NCBI GenBank assembly: GCA_017518255.1
Contig: JAFWVK010000106.1
Coordinates: 1-64,000, forward strand
Source of the DNA: Oscillospiraceae bacterium
GTDB taxonomy: Bacteria; Bacillota; Clostridia; Oscillospirales; Ruminococcaceae
DNA length: 64,000 nucleotides
Direction: 5' to 3'
A program made the position numbers and the translations under genes. Of the stretch, positions 34,410-43,682 are shown in pieces (position 1 is the first letter of the stretch; each line of letters opens with the position of its first letter). Below the pieces are notes generated by a model that worked only from the letters and a program-made list of their open reading frames with translations, was not told where the DNA came from and made no database searches.

Positions 34410-35759
34410 TTATTCTTCGGCAGCTGCTTCCTCGGCAGGCTTCTCAGCCTCTGCCGGTTCCTCTGCTGCATCATTATCGACAACTGCATTGTTCTTGATC
34501 AGTTCAATGACCTTCTGCACGCGCATATCGGTGCGGTAATCTTCGACCGGAATTCTTGCCTTGACAAGCTCCAGCGGCGCATTGAGCTGTGCAGCGAACT
34601 CGCTGAGACCTTCTTCCAGTTCCTCATCGGAAACCTGAATATCCTCTTTGTCCGCAATCGTTTCGAGAGCGAGTCTCAGCATGACTTCCTTCTTTGCCTG
34701 CGGCTCATACTCATCGCGGAGCTGTTCCATGGTCATACCGGTCAGCTGGAGATAGTCATTGAGCTTCAGGTCACCGTACTGCTGCTGAAGCTGGCTTTCA
34801 AAGTCGCGGACGCGCTGGTCGATGCGGCGGTCATAGAGCACCTGCGGAATCACGCCGTCAGCCCCGGCGACGACGGTATCGAACAGTGCATTGTCAAAAG
34901 CGGTCTGGGCCTGCTGCTCAGCAGACTGAGTCAGGCGCTTTTCAATATCCTCGCGCATTTCTGCGACGGTATCGAATTCGGAAACATCCTTTGCAAATTC
35001 ATCATCGACCTCCGGCAGTTCCTGCGCGGTAATGCCCAGAACCTCGGTCTTAAAGACCGCAGCCTTGCCGGCATAGCGCTCCTCGGAGTAATCCTCCGGG
35101 AAAGTAACCTCGATGTCAAACTTGTCACCGATGTTCTTGCCGATGATCTGATCTTCAAAGCCCGGAATAAACTGTCCGGAGCCGAGCTTGAGCGGGTATT
35201 CCTCACCCTTGCCGCCTTCAAACGCCTCGCCGTCAATAAAGCCCTCGAAATTGATCTTGACCTCATCGCCCTTCTGCGCGGCGCGGTCGTCGATGTCGAT
35301 CACTCTTGCCTGACGCTGACGGAGCATTTCGATCTGCTCGTCAATATCGGCATCGGTGATTTCTCTGACCTTCATCGGAGCATGGATGCCCTTGTACTCA
35401 CCAACGGTAATTTCCGGCTTTGTGATGAGGGTTGCCTTGCAGACAGCGCCTTCCGCCTTCGAGCAGGAGACCAGCTCGACGGACGGTCTGTCGATGATGT
35501 TGATGTCATTGTCGCGGATAATGGCATCGAGCTCACCCGGAATCAGCTGATTGACGGCATCCTCAAAGAAGACCTCCTCGCCGTACAGTTTTTCGACCAT
35601 CTTGCGCGGCACCTTGCCCTTGCGGAAGCCTTTGACGGCAATATCCTTCTTCTGGCGCTGATAAACGCGCTCGCAGGCTGCTTCCAGATCTTCCGGCGTA
35701 ATTGAGAAGGTAACTTCTCTCATATTTACATCTGTTTTCACATCGGATACTAAGCTCAT
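34410..35759 (-). CDS. tig: Trigger factor
   Basis: A 449-residue ribosome-bound chaperone with peptidyl-prolyl isomerase activity. The ribosome-binding signature is VKGFRKGKVPRKMVEKLYG. The FKBP-like domain (about 150-240) contains DEVKINFEGFIDGEAFEGG and FIPGFEDQIIGKNIGDKFDI, followed by the long helical arms and an acidic end EEPAEAEKPAEEAAAEE. Start at 35759, eight bases after GGAGG. Confidence 0.95.
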   Translation of the reverse strand: MSLVSDVKTDVNMREVTFSITPEDLEAACERVYQRQKKDIAVKGFRKGKVPRKMVEKLYGEEVFFEDAVNQLIPGELDAIIRDNDINIIDRPSVELVSCSKAEGAVCKATLITKPEITVGEYKGIHAPMKVREITDADIDEQIEMLRQRQARVIDIDDRAAQKGDEVKINFEGFIDGEAFEGGKGEEYPLKLGSGQFIPGFEDQIIGKNIGDKFDIEVTFPEDYSEERYAGKAAVFKTEVLGITAQELPEVDDEFAKDVSEFDTVAEMREDIEKRLTQSAEQQAQTAFDNALFDTVVAGADGVIPQVLYDRRIDQRVRDFESQLQQQYGDLKLNDYLQLTGMTMEQLRDEYEPQAKKEVMLRLALETIADKEDIQVSDEELEEGLSEFAAQLNAPLELVKARIPVEDYRTDMRVQKVIELIKNNAVVDNDAAEEPAEAEKPAEEAAAEE

Positions 35760-35839
35760 CGGTTGTTCCTCCAAATTTCGTTTACTTCTTCACAGTTTCC
35801 GCGGTGCATCCGCGCACCGGGGCATATGACAGACACTTT

Positions 35840-35868
35840 ATTATAGCATAAAAAGCCGGATTTTTCCA
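35840..35868 (-). promoter_or_regulatory. Promoter of tig-clpP-clpX
   Basis: TATAAT (35840-35845) with an extended -10 TGC, and TGGAAA at the -35 place (35863-35868) after 17 bases. The weak -35 is probably offset by the extended -10. Confidence 0.6.
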
Positions 35869-35900
35869 GAGATTTTTCTGCTTTCTTCCCTTTTCACAGT

Positions 35901-36605
35901 TTACATTATTTTTTGTGGAATAAACTGTATATAATCTCCGGATATCAGGTGATAGCGGATGCCGTCCCGCTCTCCGTTGATTGCATATTTATGCTGAGAT
36001 TTTCCGTGGACATGCCCGTACCAGCAGTCTTTGATCTGATGCTTCCAAAGCACATCGAGCATTTCGTAATTACAGCTTGCGCCGTAGATCGGGGGATAAT
36101 GCAGAAACACAGCCGGTGCAAGCCCCTGCTGCTCCGCAGCGCCGATCGAAACATCAAGCCGCTGGGCTTCCCGCGCACGCACTTTCGCGTTTGCGGAATC
36201 GTCGCCGCTTCCCTGTTCCATATTGACCCAGCCGCGCGTACCGCAGATGCCGGTATTCTGATAGACGTAGCAGTTGTTGTGCAAAATCCGCAAAGTCCGG
36301 AGCTGATGGTCTGAGAAGAAAGCCTGCATTTTCTTCATGGTTGTCCACCAGTAGTCGTGGTTTCCTTTGAGGATGATCTTCTCGTTTCCGGGCAGCGCAT
36401 CCAGCCAAGCGAAATCCGGCAGGGCTTCATCCATATTCATGCCCCATGAAATATCGCCCGCCAGCACGATTGTATCCTCTGGCTGAACCAAACGCACCCA
36501 TGCATCGTGCAGCAGCTGCGTGTGATTCTCCCAGCCCGCAAAAATATCCATCGGCTTTTCCGTCCCGAAGGAGAGATGGGTGTCCCCTATAACAAACAGG
36601 CTCAC
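35901..36605 (-). CDS. Calcineurin-like metallophosphoesterase
   Basis: A 234-residue two-metal phosphoesterase of unknown substrate. All five metal blocks are visible: GDTH (residues 7-10), GDISWG, GNHDYWW, an internal His region (FLHYPPIYG) and GHVHG. The start is a GTG whose last two bases overlap the thrC stop codon, so translation is coupled to thrC. Confidence 0.88.
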   Translation of the reverse strand: MSLFVIGDTHLSFGTEKPMDIFAGWENHTQLLHDAWVRLVQPEDTIVLAGDISWGMNMDEALPDFAWLDALPGNEKIILKGNHDYWWTTMKKMQAFFSDHQLRTLRILHNNCYVYQNTGICGTRGWVNMEQGSGDDSANAKVRAREAQRLDVSIGAAEQQGLAPAVFLHYPPIYGASCNYEMLDVLWKHQIKDCWYGHVHGKSQHKYAINGERDGIRYHLISGDYIQFIPQKIM

Positions 36606-38095
36606 TGAATGCCCAGCTTTTCCCGGACATACGCCGGCATCTGATCCTGCGCAACGGAGTCACGGAAGAGAACCTCTTTGGTCTTCAGGTCTGCAAGCGC
36701 CGCAGGAATTTTCATGCCGCTTTTTTCCTGAAGCCGGTCGAGAATCTCATATTCATCGGCATCGGTGTCTCCGCCGATTGCCTCCAGAACGGCTTTCCCG
36801 AATTTGTAGGGGTTTGCGGTCGATGCAATCAGCATCGGATATTTTTCGGCGGATTTCGCGGTGTAGTCGCGTGCCGCGCAGATGCCGACAGCGGTGTGGG
36901 TATCACTGAGGTATCCGTTCTCTGCAAAGACCTTGCCGATCATATCCTTTGTCGCGGCATCGTCCCAGAAGCTGCCGGAAAATTCTGCCTGAATGCGGTT
37001 TTTCAGTTCTGCGGGAATTTCATATCTGCCCGCAGTTTTCAGCGCACCGAACCATTCCCGGATCTGTGCGTCATCCTCGCCGGTCATGTGATAGAGCAGC
37101 CGTTCAAGATTGGAAGAAATCAGAATATCCATCGAAGGCGAAACCGTTGCATGGAAATCGCGGTTGCGGTCATAGATACCGGTGTCAATGAAGTCTGTAA
37201 GAACCTTGTTGATATTGGAGGCACAGACAAGATGCTGAACCGGAACGCCCATCTGCTTTGCATACCATGCCGCAAGAATATTGCCGAAATTACCGGTCGG
37301 AACGGTCAGTACAAAGCGCTGTCCGGGCACAAGAATGCCTTTTTCAAGCATAGTCACATAAGCAGAGACATAGTACACAATCTGCGGGACGAGTCTGCCC
37401 CAGTTGATGGAATTCGCACTGGAAAACTGCATTCCGTTCCGTGCAAGTGCCTCCTGCATCTCCGGATCGGTAAAGATTGCCTTGACACCGTTCTGGCAGT
37501 CGTCGAAATTACCTTTTACGGCGCAGACACGGACATTTTCGCCCTCCTGCGTCTGCATCTGACGTTTCTGCATGGAGCTGACGCCGTCCTCCGGATAAAA
37601 GACCATGATCCGGGTTCCGGGAACATCCTGAAAGCCTGCAAGTGCAGCCTTTCCTGTGTCGCCGGAGGTCGCGGTCAGAATGACAACCTCTCTGTCAATT
37701 CCGGTTTTCTGAATCGAACGGGTCAGAAAATGCGGCAGAATCTGAAGCGCCATATCTTTGAAGGCGCAGGTCGGGCCGTGCCAGAGCTCCAGCAGCATCG
37801 AGCCGTCTGCAAGTGTCGTAATTTCCTGCACATCCGGTGTTTCAAAGGAGCCTGTTTCATAGGCATTGTGCGTGCATTCACGCAGCTCCTCATCAGTAAA
37901 ATCGGTGAGATAAAGCTTGAAAAGGCGGGCGGCGCGTTCTGCATATGAAAGCCCCTTGAGTGCCTCAAAGTCTTCCTCGCGCAGCTCCGGAACGGAATCC
38001 GGCACAAAAAGTCCGCCGTCGGCAGCGATGCCCTGTGCGATTGCCTCTGCACTGCTGACAGAGAGTGCCTTGTTTCGTGTGCTGTGATAGAACAT
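36602..38095 (-). CDS. thrC: Threonine synthase
   Basis: A 497-residue PLP enzyme converting O-phosphohomoserine to threonine. FYHSTRNKALSVSSAEAIAQ and GLFVPDSVPEL are the N-terminal hallmarks; LWHGPTCAFKDMALQ holds the PLP Lys; TATSGDTGKAALAGF and VPTGNFGNILAAWYAK bind substrate phosphate and PLP. ATG 38095 is seven bases after AGGAGG. It follows yraN by 83 bases and overlaps the phosphoesterase gene. Confidence 0.94.
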   Translation of the reverse strand: MFYHSTRNKALSVSSAEAIAQGIAADGGLFVPDSVPELREEDFEALKGLSYAERAARLFKLYLTDFTDEELRECTHNAYETGSFETPDVQEITTLADGSMLLELWHGPTCAFKDMALQILPHFLTRSIQKTGIDREVVILTATSGDTGKAALAGFQDVPGTRIMVFYPEDGVSSMQKRQMQTQEGENVRVCAVKGNFDDCQNGVKAIFTDPEMQEALARNGMQFSSANSINWGRLVPQIVYYVSAYVTMLEKGILVPGQRFVLTVPTGNFGNILAAWYAKQMGVPVQHLVCASNINKVLTDFIDTGIYDRNRDFHATVSPSMDILISSNLERLLYHMTGEDDAQIREWFGALKTAGRYEIPAELKNRIQAEFSGSFWDDAATKDMIGKVFAENGYLSDTHTAVGICAARDYTAKSAEKYPMLIASTANPYKFGKAVLEAIGGDTDADEYEILDRLQEKSGMKIPAALADLKTKEVLFRDSVAQDQMPAYVREKLGIQ

Positions 38096-38178
38096 AGTTA
38101 AACCTCCTGAAAATGCTCGTAGCATAAACATTATTCTTTATCCTGATATCTGTTCCGAACAGTCAGACGCCGGATTCC

Positions 38179-38559
38179 TCATCTGTAGTCTGAAGCATCA
38201 AAGGCTGCCGGAAAGTATGTGATATGCCGTACTGTCTGACCGGAATACTCGACCTCCGCAACATCAAACCGCGGCTGCAAATCATTCGGGAACCGCAGCA
38301 GATACTGCTCAGCCGCACGGATAATGAACCGCTGCTTTTTTGTATCAACCGCAGCAGCGCCGGAAACCAGCGCACCGGTTTTTCTTGTTTTGACCTCGAC
38401 GAACAGCAGCCATTCCCCAAGCCTTGCGATCACATCAATCTCGCCGCCGCGGACGGTATAATTCCGGCAGAGAATTTCTGCGCCCTGCCGTTCCAGCAAT
38501 GCGCAGACAGCCGTTTCGCCGAGACTGCCGATTTCCCGCAGATCACCCCTGCCGCTCAT
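38179..38559 (-). CDS. yraN: YraN-family endonuclease-like protein (UPF0102)
   Basis: A 126-residue protein with the restriction-endonuclease-like UPF0102 core: LGETAVCALLERQGAEILCRNY, GGEIDVIARLGEWLLFVEVKTRK (the D...ExK nuclease motif) and an RxR/K helix, KKQRFIIRAAEQYL. Cellular role unclear; Holliday-junction or repair functions are proposed. Start at ATG 38559 inside rnhB, a 17-base overlap, without a good ribosome site. The rnhB-yraN pair is conserved in Firmicutes. Confidence 0.88.
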   Translation of the reverse strand: MSGRGDLREIGSLGETAVCALLERQGAEILCRNYTVRGGEIDVIARLGEWLLFVEVKTRKTGALVSGAAAVDTKKQRFIIRAAEQYLLRFPNDLQPRFDVAEVEYSGQTVRHITYFPAAFDASDYR

Positions 38560-39172
38560 AGAATTTTTTGAGGAAAGAGGGTCTGTGTGCCGGACAGAGC
38601 CCGTACTGCTCAATCGCAGCATAGTGTGCTTTGGTACCGTAGCCCTTGTGCGCTGCAAATCCGTACTCCGGATACAGCGCATCCAGTTCGCGGAGCGAGG
38701 CATCACGCGCCGTTTTCGCGAGAACGGATGCCGCTGCAATGCTTGCGGACTTGGCATCGCCGTGAATCAGCGTTCCGACCTGCATCGGCAGAACCGGCGG
38801 CTGATTGCCGTCCGCGAGGGCAAATTCCGGCTGAATGCTCAGTCCTTCGACGGCTCTGTGCATGGCAAGCAGTGCCGCCTGCAAAATATTGAGCCGTTCA
38901 ATTTCGGCAACCGATGCCGAGGCAACACTCCATGCAACTGCATTTTTTTTGATGACCGGAGCGAGGGATTCTCTTCTTTCCTCGCTGAGTTTTTTGCTGT
39001 CATTGAGGCCGGGAATGACAATTCCGGGCGGCAGAATTACGGCGGCAGCATAGACATCGCCCGCGAGCGGACCTCTGCCGGCTTCGTCCACGCCGCAGAA
39101 CACCGGAAAATGCACCCGCACTTCCTCATCAAAATCAAAAAGCGCCTGATAGACTTTCAGTGCTTTCGGCAT
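38543..39172 (-). CDS. rnhB: Ribonuclease HII
   Basis: A 209-residue RNase H that removes ribonucleotides and RNA from RNA-DNA hybrids. VDEAGRGPLAGDVYAAAV holds the first catalytic Asp-Glu; LNDSKKLSEERRE, ADGNQPP and IHGDAKSASIAAASVLAKTARD the rest; GYGTKAHYAAIEQYG is the conserved C-terminal motif. AAGGCGGTG precedes the start. Confidence 0.95.
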   Translation of the reverse strand: MPKALKVYQALFDFDEEVRVHFPVFCGVDEAGRGPLAGDVYAAAVILPPGIVIPGLNDSKKLSEERRESLAPVIKKNAVAWSVASASVAEIERLNILQAALLAMHRAVEGLSIQPEFALADGNQPPVLPMQVGTLIHGDAKSASIAAASVLAKTARDASLRELDALYPEYGFAAHKGYGTKAHYAAIEQYGLCPAHRPSFLKKFYERQG

Positions 39173-39203
39173 TATGTCACACCGCCTTTTCTTCGGGAAT
39201 GAA

Positions 39204-39692
39204 TCAGTGAACAGTCAGAATGCTGTCAATATCCGCGTAATAATTGTCATAATTCTGCGGATCGACATAGACGCGCACCTGACGTCCGGTCAGAGCCGGT
39301 GTCGGGTCAGTCATGATATTCCGGCTGCGGAATACATGCACGCCGCCGAGCGGATCAACAAACTGAAACTCCGCGCGGTAGGGGTTCATCCCGTTTATCT
39401 CAATGCTCATATTAAGATTTGCGCCGGTAAAATCCGCCATAATGTAATTTCCGGCAGCAACCAGTTTTTTAATTTTGCTGTGCTGCATCACGGATATGCC
39501 GAGGAAAATACCGCCCAGAACGGCAAACAGCCCGCCGACACCGCAGAATACACCTTTGAACACGGCGGACGAGCCGCTGATTGCTTCCGACGGAATCACA
39601 ATGCCGAGAATCAGAAACAGCAAACCGATCGGCAAAAAGATCAATCCGATCAATCCGAGTGCTCCGGGTCTGTATTTTACATTCGGCTCCAT
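39204..39692 (-). CDS. Two-helix membrane protein, DUF3592-like
   Basis: A 162-residue protein with two helices (GLIGLIFLPIGLLFLILGIVI and GVFCGVGGLFAVLGGIFLGI) and a C-terminal beta-rich part containing YRAEFQFVDPLGGVHVFRSRN and RQVRVYVDPQNYDNYYADID. This last part resembles the DUF3592 pattern (V.V.Y.P.....). Function unknown. ATG 39692 lies behind AAAGGAGAAGG, and the gene sits between rbgA and rnhB, where most genomes have nothing. Confidence 0.75.
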   Translation of the reverse strand: MEPNVKYRPGALGLIGLIFLPIGLLFLILGIVIPSEAISGSSAVFKGVFCGVGGLFAVLGGIFLGISVMQHSKIKKLVAAGNYIMADFTGANLNMSIEINGMNPYRAEFQFVDPLGGVHVFRSRNIMTDPTPALTGRQVRVYVDPQNYDNYYADIDSILTVH

Positions 39693-39705
39693 TTTTCCTT
39701 CTCCT

Positions 39706-40566
39706 TTATTCCGGTCTTTCGAGCGAGATCCTTCCAAGCTTTGCCGCACGGAATTCATCAAGCAGCATAATTGCGGCACGCTCGGTATTCGGAACGCCGC
39801 CCGGAAGCAGCATCCCGCGGTTTTTTGCAGTCATTTCGAGATATTCAAACCCCTCCGCCTCGGTTTCCGGTGCGATTTTATACCGCTCGCTGAGCGTCTG
39901 CGGATACTGCTTGTGCAGCATGGTCAGAAGTCTTGCGGCAAGTGCCTCTTTGTCGAGAATGTCATCTCTGACTGCGCCGGTCATGGCAAGCCGGACAGCG
40001 ACCTCCTGATCGTCGAGCTTCGGCCAGAGAACGCCGGGGGTATCCAGCAATTCCACGCCGTCGGCGGTCTTGATCCACTGCTGGGTTCGGGTAACGCCGG
40101 CGCGATCCTCGGCTTTCGCACGCTTTCCGCCTGCAAGCCGGTTAATCAGCGAGGATTTTCCGACATTCGGAATTCCGAGAATCATCACACGGATCGGTCT
40201 GCCCTTCATACCCTTCGCTTCGAGCTTTGCAAGCTGTTCGTGAAGCAGGCTGCGCAGTGCCGGTGCAAACTGCTTTACGCCTTTTCCGGATTTGGAATCC
40301 GCTGTCATGACGGCAAGCCCCTGCTTCTGAAAATACCGGATCCATTGCTGTGTCACATTCGGGTCTGCCATATCCGCCTTGTTGAGAATGACAAGACGCG
40401 GCTTTTTTCCGGTCAGCCTGCCGAGCTCCGGATTGCGGCTGCTCAGCGGGAGTCTGGCATCCAGCAGTTCTGCGGCGGCATCGACCAGCGGAAGACTTTT
40501 TGCAATCATCCTTCCGGTTTTCGCCATATGACCGGGAAACCACTGAATATCCTTCATATCATTCAT
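39706..40566 (-). CDS. rbgA: Ribosome biogenesis GTPase A
   Basis: A 286-residue circularly permuted GTPase needed for assembly of the 50S subunit. MKDIQWFPGHMAKTGRMI is diagnostic; the G4 motif NKAD comes before the P-loop GIPNVGKSSLINRL, then DTPGVLWPK, in permuted order. The C-terminal domain contacts rRNA. GAAGGATACAAT precedes ATG 40566. Found beside lepB and rnhB, as in many Firmicutes. Confidence 0.95.
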   Translation of the reverse strand: MNDMKDIQWFPGHMAKTGRMIAKSLPLVDAAAELLDARLPLSSRNPELGRLTGKKPRLVILNKADMADPNVTQQWIRYFQKQGLAVMTADSKSGKGVKQFAPALRSLLHEQLAKLEAKGMKGRPIRVMILGIPNVGKSSLINRLAGGKRAKAEDRAGVTRTQQWIKTADGVELLDTPGVLWPKLDDQEVAVRLAMTGAVRDDILDKEALAARLLTMLHKQYPQTLSERYKIAPETEAEGFEYLEMTAKNRGMLLPGGVPNTERAAIMLLDEFRAAKLGRISLERPE

Positions 40567-40578
40567 ATTGTATCCTTC

Positions 40579-41352
40579 TTATTTCACAAAACCGAACTTG
40601 GAAAACGGCGTAATCCGCAGAATCACCTTTCCGACAATTTCACTTCTCGGAACCAGACCGACTCTCGGATCACGGCTGTCGAGCGAAACTTCCCGGTTAT
40701 CTCCGAGGACAAACACATACCCCTCCGGAACTGTCAGCGGAAAATCAAAAGTTGCGCACTGCTGCTTGGAAAGGCAGTTTGTATACGGTTCCTCCAGTGC
40801 TTTGCCGTCCACATAGACAATGCCCTCTATAAAGTCGATGTTGACCTGCTGACCGCTCTGTGCGATCAGTCTTTTGACGATCCGCTTATCCTTGCCGTCA
40901 CTCCGGATGCCGGGGCCTTTTACCACTTCTCCGGCGGCGTTGAGCGTATAGCCTGCATTATTATTGAGGATCAGGATATCGCCGGTTTCAAAGTCTTTGC
41001 TGAGGCGCGATACCACCAGCCTGTCCCCGTTTTTCAGGGTCGGAACCATAGAGGTTCCCTCCACATTGGCGGTGCAGTACAGAAATGCATAGACCAGCAT
41101 GACTACAAAAATTGATGCAATCACGGATTCGATCATATCCAGCACGTCACCGAGGAAATTTTTTACGGAATACGGTTCCTTTTCTTCCTCTGCGGATGAC
41201 GCTTCTTCCGCCTTTGCTTCCTGTTCCTCAAGCGCTGCAAACAGGGATGTTTTTGTAGGTTTTTTCAATCTCTGCGAAATTTCCTCTGCCGAAACAGCGC
41301 CCGTCTGCGCCTCATCTTTTTCCGAATTCTTTCTTTCAGAAGGTTCTGCCAT
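40579..41352 (-). CDS. lepB: Signal peptidase I with long acidic N-terminus
   Basis: A 257-residue membrane protease that removes signal peptides outside the membrane. An unusual ~60-residue charged cytoplasmic extension (EEQEAKAEEASSAEEEKEP) precedes one helix, then the catalytic Ser101 in GTSMVPTL, Lys160 in KRIVKRLIAQ, and VFVLGDNREVSLDSRDPRVG. A shorter paralogue lies directly upstream. The two may process different substrates. Confidence 0.94.
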   Translation of the reverse strand: MAEPSERKNSEKDEAQTGAVSAEEISQRLKKPTKTSLFAALEEQEAKAEEASSAEEEKEPYSVKNFLGDVLDMIESVIASIFVVMLVYAFLYCTANVEGTSMVPTLKNGDRLVVSRLSKDFETGDILILNNNAGYTLNAAGEVVKGPGIRSDGKDKRIVKRLIAQSGQQVNIDFIEGIVYVDGKALEEPYTNCLSKQQCATFDFPLTVPEGYVFVLGDNREVSLDSRDPRVGLVPRSEIVGKVILRITPFSKFGFVK

Positions 41353-41399
41353 AAAGCTGCCTCCGTTTCCGGTTGTTCAATAGTTCTTATATTTTTTCA

Positions 41400-42029
41400 T
41401 CACAGCAGCCATGCAAAGCGGTCACGCCACGATTTGCAGAGCTTTTCCGCTCTGCCGTACCGCATGACGGCGGCACCGATTACATCATCCTCCGGAATCA
41501 GACCGACCTGTTCAAACCGGCTGTCCGTACTGCCCATGCGGTTATCGCCCATGACGAAAAGATATCCTTTCGGAACCGTAAACGGATAGGTAAAGGCATT
41601 GCCTGCCGTTTTGGTCAGTTCCTTAATATAATCCTCCTGGAGCTGCTTTCCGTTTACGGCAACGGTGCCGTTGTCCGGGTCAATATCAATCGTATCTCCG
41701 CCCTTTGCAATCAGCCGCTTGACGATGACCATTTTCAGCCCGCCGGATTCATAAACGGATGTTTCGGCATCATCTGCGAAGAAGCCGCCCTTTTCGTCAT
41801 TGATGACAATGATATCTCCGTTTGTCGGCTTATAAAGCGATGTGACAATCAGAATCTGATCCTTATCATAAAGTGTCGGCTCCATAGACCTGCCGTCAAC
41901 GGTAACAGTTCTCAGCAGATAGGCAAAGATTAAAAGAAAAACAAAGACGGTCGCGATTGCGGTTTCCGCAATATCCAGAACGTCCCAGAGGAAGGACAGT
42001 CCGGCATTCTTTTTCTGTTTTTCCGCCAT
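41400..42029 (-). CDS. lepB: Signal peptidase I, short form
   Basis: A 209-residue paralogue of the neighbouring signal peptidase with a short cytoplasmic start and one helix (AETAIATVFVFLLIFAYLL). Catalytic Ser48 in GRSMEPTL, Lys104 in VIVKRLIAKG, and LFVMGDNRMGSTDSR are in place, so both copies look active. It follows the rplS terminator and begins the lepB-lepB-rbgA-rnhB run. Confidence 0.94.
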   Translation of the reverse strand: MAEKQKKNAGLSFLWDVLDIAETAIATVFVFLLIFAYLLRTVTVDGRSMEPTLYDKDQILIVTSLYKPTNGDIIVINDEKGGFFADDAETSVYESGGLKMVIVKRLIAKGGDTIDIDPDNGTVAVNGKQLQEDYIKELTKTAGNAFTYPFTVPKGYLFVMGDNRMGSTDSRFEQVGLIPEDDVIGAAVMRYGRAEKLCKSWRDRFAWLL

Positions 42030-42071
42030 AATTCAGCCTCTTTCACTATTCAGATTCATAAACACACGGGT

Positions 42072-42103
42072 AAAACGAAAGGGGACTGCGCCAGTCCCCT
42101 TTC
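42072..42103 (-). terminator. Terminator of rplS
   Basis: GAAAGGGGACTG (42077-42088) and CAGTCCCCTTTC (42092-42103), a perfect 12-bp stem with three-base loop, followed on the minus strand by GTTTT. Partial read-through would feed the lepB genes. Confidence 0.85.
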
Positions 42104-42115
42104 GCTTGTTTGCAA

Positions 42116-42460
42116 TCAACGAACCAGGCCCTTGACCTTTGCCGCTTTTCCGACTCTGCCGCGCAGATAGTAGAGCTTTGCTCTGCGGACAACGCCCTTG
42201 CGGACGATCTCGACTTTGTCAACAGCCGGGGAATGTACCGGGAACACACGCTCAATGCCGACGCCGTGTGCGACTCTGCGGACAGTAAAGGTCTCGCTGA
42301 TGCCGCCGTGCTTTTTCGCAATTACGGTACCTTCAAAGACCTGAATTCTGCTCTTGTCGCCTTCCTGGATGCGGACATGCACCTTGACGGTGTCACCGAC
42401 ATTGATCTCCGGGACATTTTCCTTCATGCTGGACTTGCTGATTTGCTCCAATGCGTTCAT
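42116..42460 (-). CDS. rplS: 50S ribosomal protein L19
   Basis: A 114-residue ribosomal protein at the 30S-50S interface. [59 protein letters not shown] and [13 protein letters not shown] are the L19 signature, and [19 protein letters not shown] its end. Start at 42460 behind AAGGAGG; the longer upstream frame is leader sequence. Confidence 0.97.
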   Translation of the reverse strand: MNALEQISKSSMKENVPEINVGDTVKVHVRIQEGDKSRIQVFEGTVIAKKHGGISETFTVRRVAHGVGIERVFPVHSPAVDKVEIVRKGVVRRAKLYYLRGRVGKAAKVKGLVR

Positions 42461-42687
42461 TTGAGTTTCCTCCTTGAATTGTTTACGGATGTTCTTACCT
42501 CGCGCAGGGCAAATCATGCACTCTGCGAATTCCCTTCATCTTCTGAATTTTCAGCACATTCAGTGCGGGACGAATGCAGCGGACCATCCATTTGTCAGAA
42601 TGTTTGACGGATCACAGCAGACGGCTGTCTCTGCACCCGTTCGGCATCTTGACCTCGCCTGTCAAGGACAGGCGGATATTCAAATGC
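42461..42687 (-). promoter_or_regulatory. Long rplS 5' leader
   Basis: The transcript from the promoter at 42694-42722 has about 225 untranslated bases. Near its 5' end CGCCTGTC-CTT-GACAGGCG forms a perfect 8-bp hairpin, and further stems are possible. Firmicutes have an L19 autoregulatory leader; whether this belongs to it cannot be settled by eye. No gene is seen in this stretch. Confidence 0.45.
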
Positions 42688-42693
42688 TGTACT

Positions 42694-42722
42694 ATTATAT
42701 CACATTTCATTCCAAAATGCAA
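42694..42722 (-). promoter_or_regulatory. Promoter of rplS
   Basis: TTGCAT (42717-42722), 17 bases, TATAAT (42694-42699), extended -10 TGA, minus strand. Confidence 0.78.
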
Positions 42723-42790
42723 GGGCTTTTGCGAATTTTTTTCATTTTTCCGAAAACCGTCCGAATGCTGTATATTTTGCGGACAGACGG

Positions 42791-43582
42791 TCAGAATTTA
42801 TAGATTTTCCGGAACTGCTCTGCGGCTTCGGGGCAGGATACACTCAGGATTTTGTAATACGGACGCAGCTTGACACCGTATTTATAGCCGAATGTGAATG
42901 TGATATCCCGGCTCTGCATTCCGAAGGGGAATCTGCCCAATATACGCAGGGAATCCGGCAGATACACCTTTTGCAGGGCGTCGCAGCCCATAAAGGCGTT
43001 ATCTCCGATTTCCTCCGTAGGATCGGGAATATCAGCTTCGGTCAGATTGCTGTTGTCTGCAAAGGCACTTTTCCCAATGACCCGCAGTTGTGCCGGCAGG
43101 TGCAGTTCCCGCAGATCGCAGCAGGAAAATGCAAATGCACCGATCATTGTGACTGTTGCCGGGAAATGCACATAGTTCAGGAAGGAACAGTTATAAAATG
43201 CACGCGCACCGATCTCCCTCACACCGTCCGGCACGGTCACTGTGTCCGCATTTCCGGTGTAGCGGATCAAAACGCCGTCTTTGATTTCAAGCCCCGGCGT
43301 TTCTGTTTCCCGCGGCTGTATTGTGTCCCGTCCGTCTCCGGCAGCTGCATGTTTCTCCGTAACCGCATTTACGGTTTCCGCACGGGCTTCCGCAGATTTC
43401 TGCAATTCTTCAACTGTTTTTTGCAGTTCTGCAACGGTATTCTGCAAGGCGGCAAACTCCGCCTGCATATTTTGCATAAGCTCCGGCAGATGTTTCAGAA
43501 ACTCTGCCTGCTGCATTTCTTTGACCAGTACTTCCCGGTCGGAATCGGAAAGCGGGTAGAAAAAGCGCATCTGCTGTTTCAT
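42791..43582 (-). CDS. BspA-type leucine-rich repeat protein with coiled coil
   Basis: A 263-residue protein without a signal peptide. A coiled-coil segment (about 35-70, LQNTVAELQKTVEELQKSAE) is followed by four or five BspA-type LRR_5 units of about 23 residues (VPDGVREIGARAFYNCSFLN; FPATVTMIGAFAFSCCDL; LPAQLRVIGKSAFADNSNL; IPDPTEEIGDNAFMGCDAL). BspA repeats usually sit in secreted adhesins, so an apparently cytoplasmic version is unusual. Start at 43582 after AAAGGT. Function unknown. Confidence 0.82.
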   Translation of the reverse strand: MKQQMRFFYPLSDSDREVLVKEMQQAEFLKHLPELMQNMQAEFAALQNTVAELQKTVEELQKSAEARAETVNAVTEKHAAAGDGRDTIQPRETETPGLEIKDGVLIRYTGNADTVTVPDGVREIGARAFYNCSFLNYVHFPATVTMIGAFAFSCCDLRELHLPAQLRVIGKSAFADNSNLTEADIPDPTEEIGDNAFMGCDALQKVYLPDSLRILGRFPFGMQSRDITFTFGYKYGVKLRPYYKILSVSCPEAAEQFRKIYKF

Positions 43583-43682
43583 GTCATCAGACCTTTCCGG
43601 ATTGTTTTTGCTGGGATATCAGGGCGGCTGTCAGAATCCTCTGTACTGAACATTTCCTGCGCCGGCTCAGAAGAGAAAGCGT

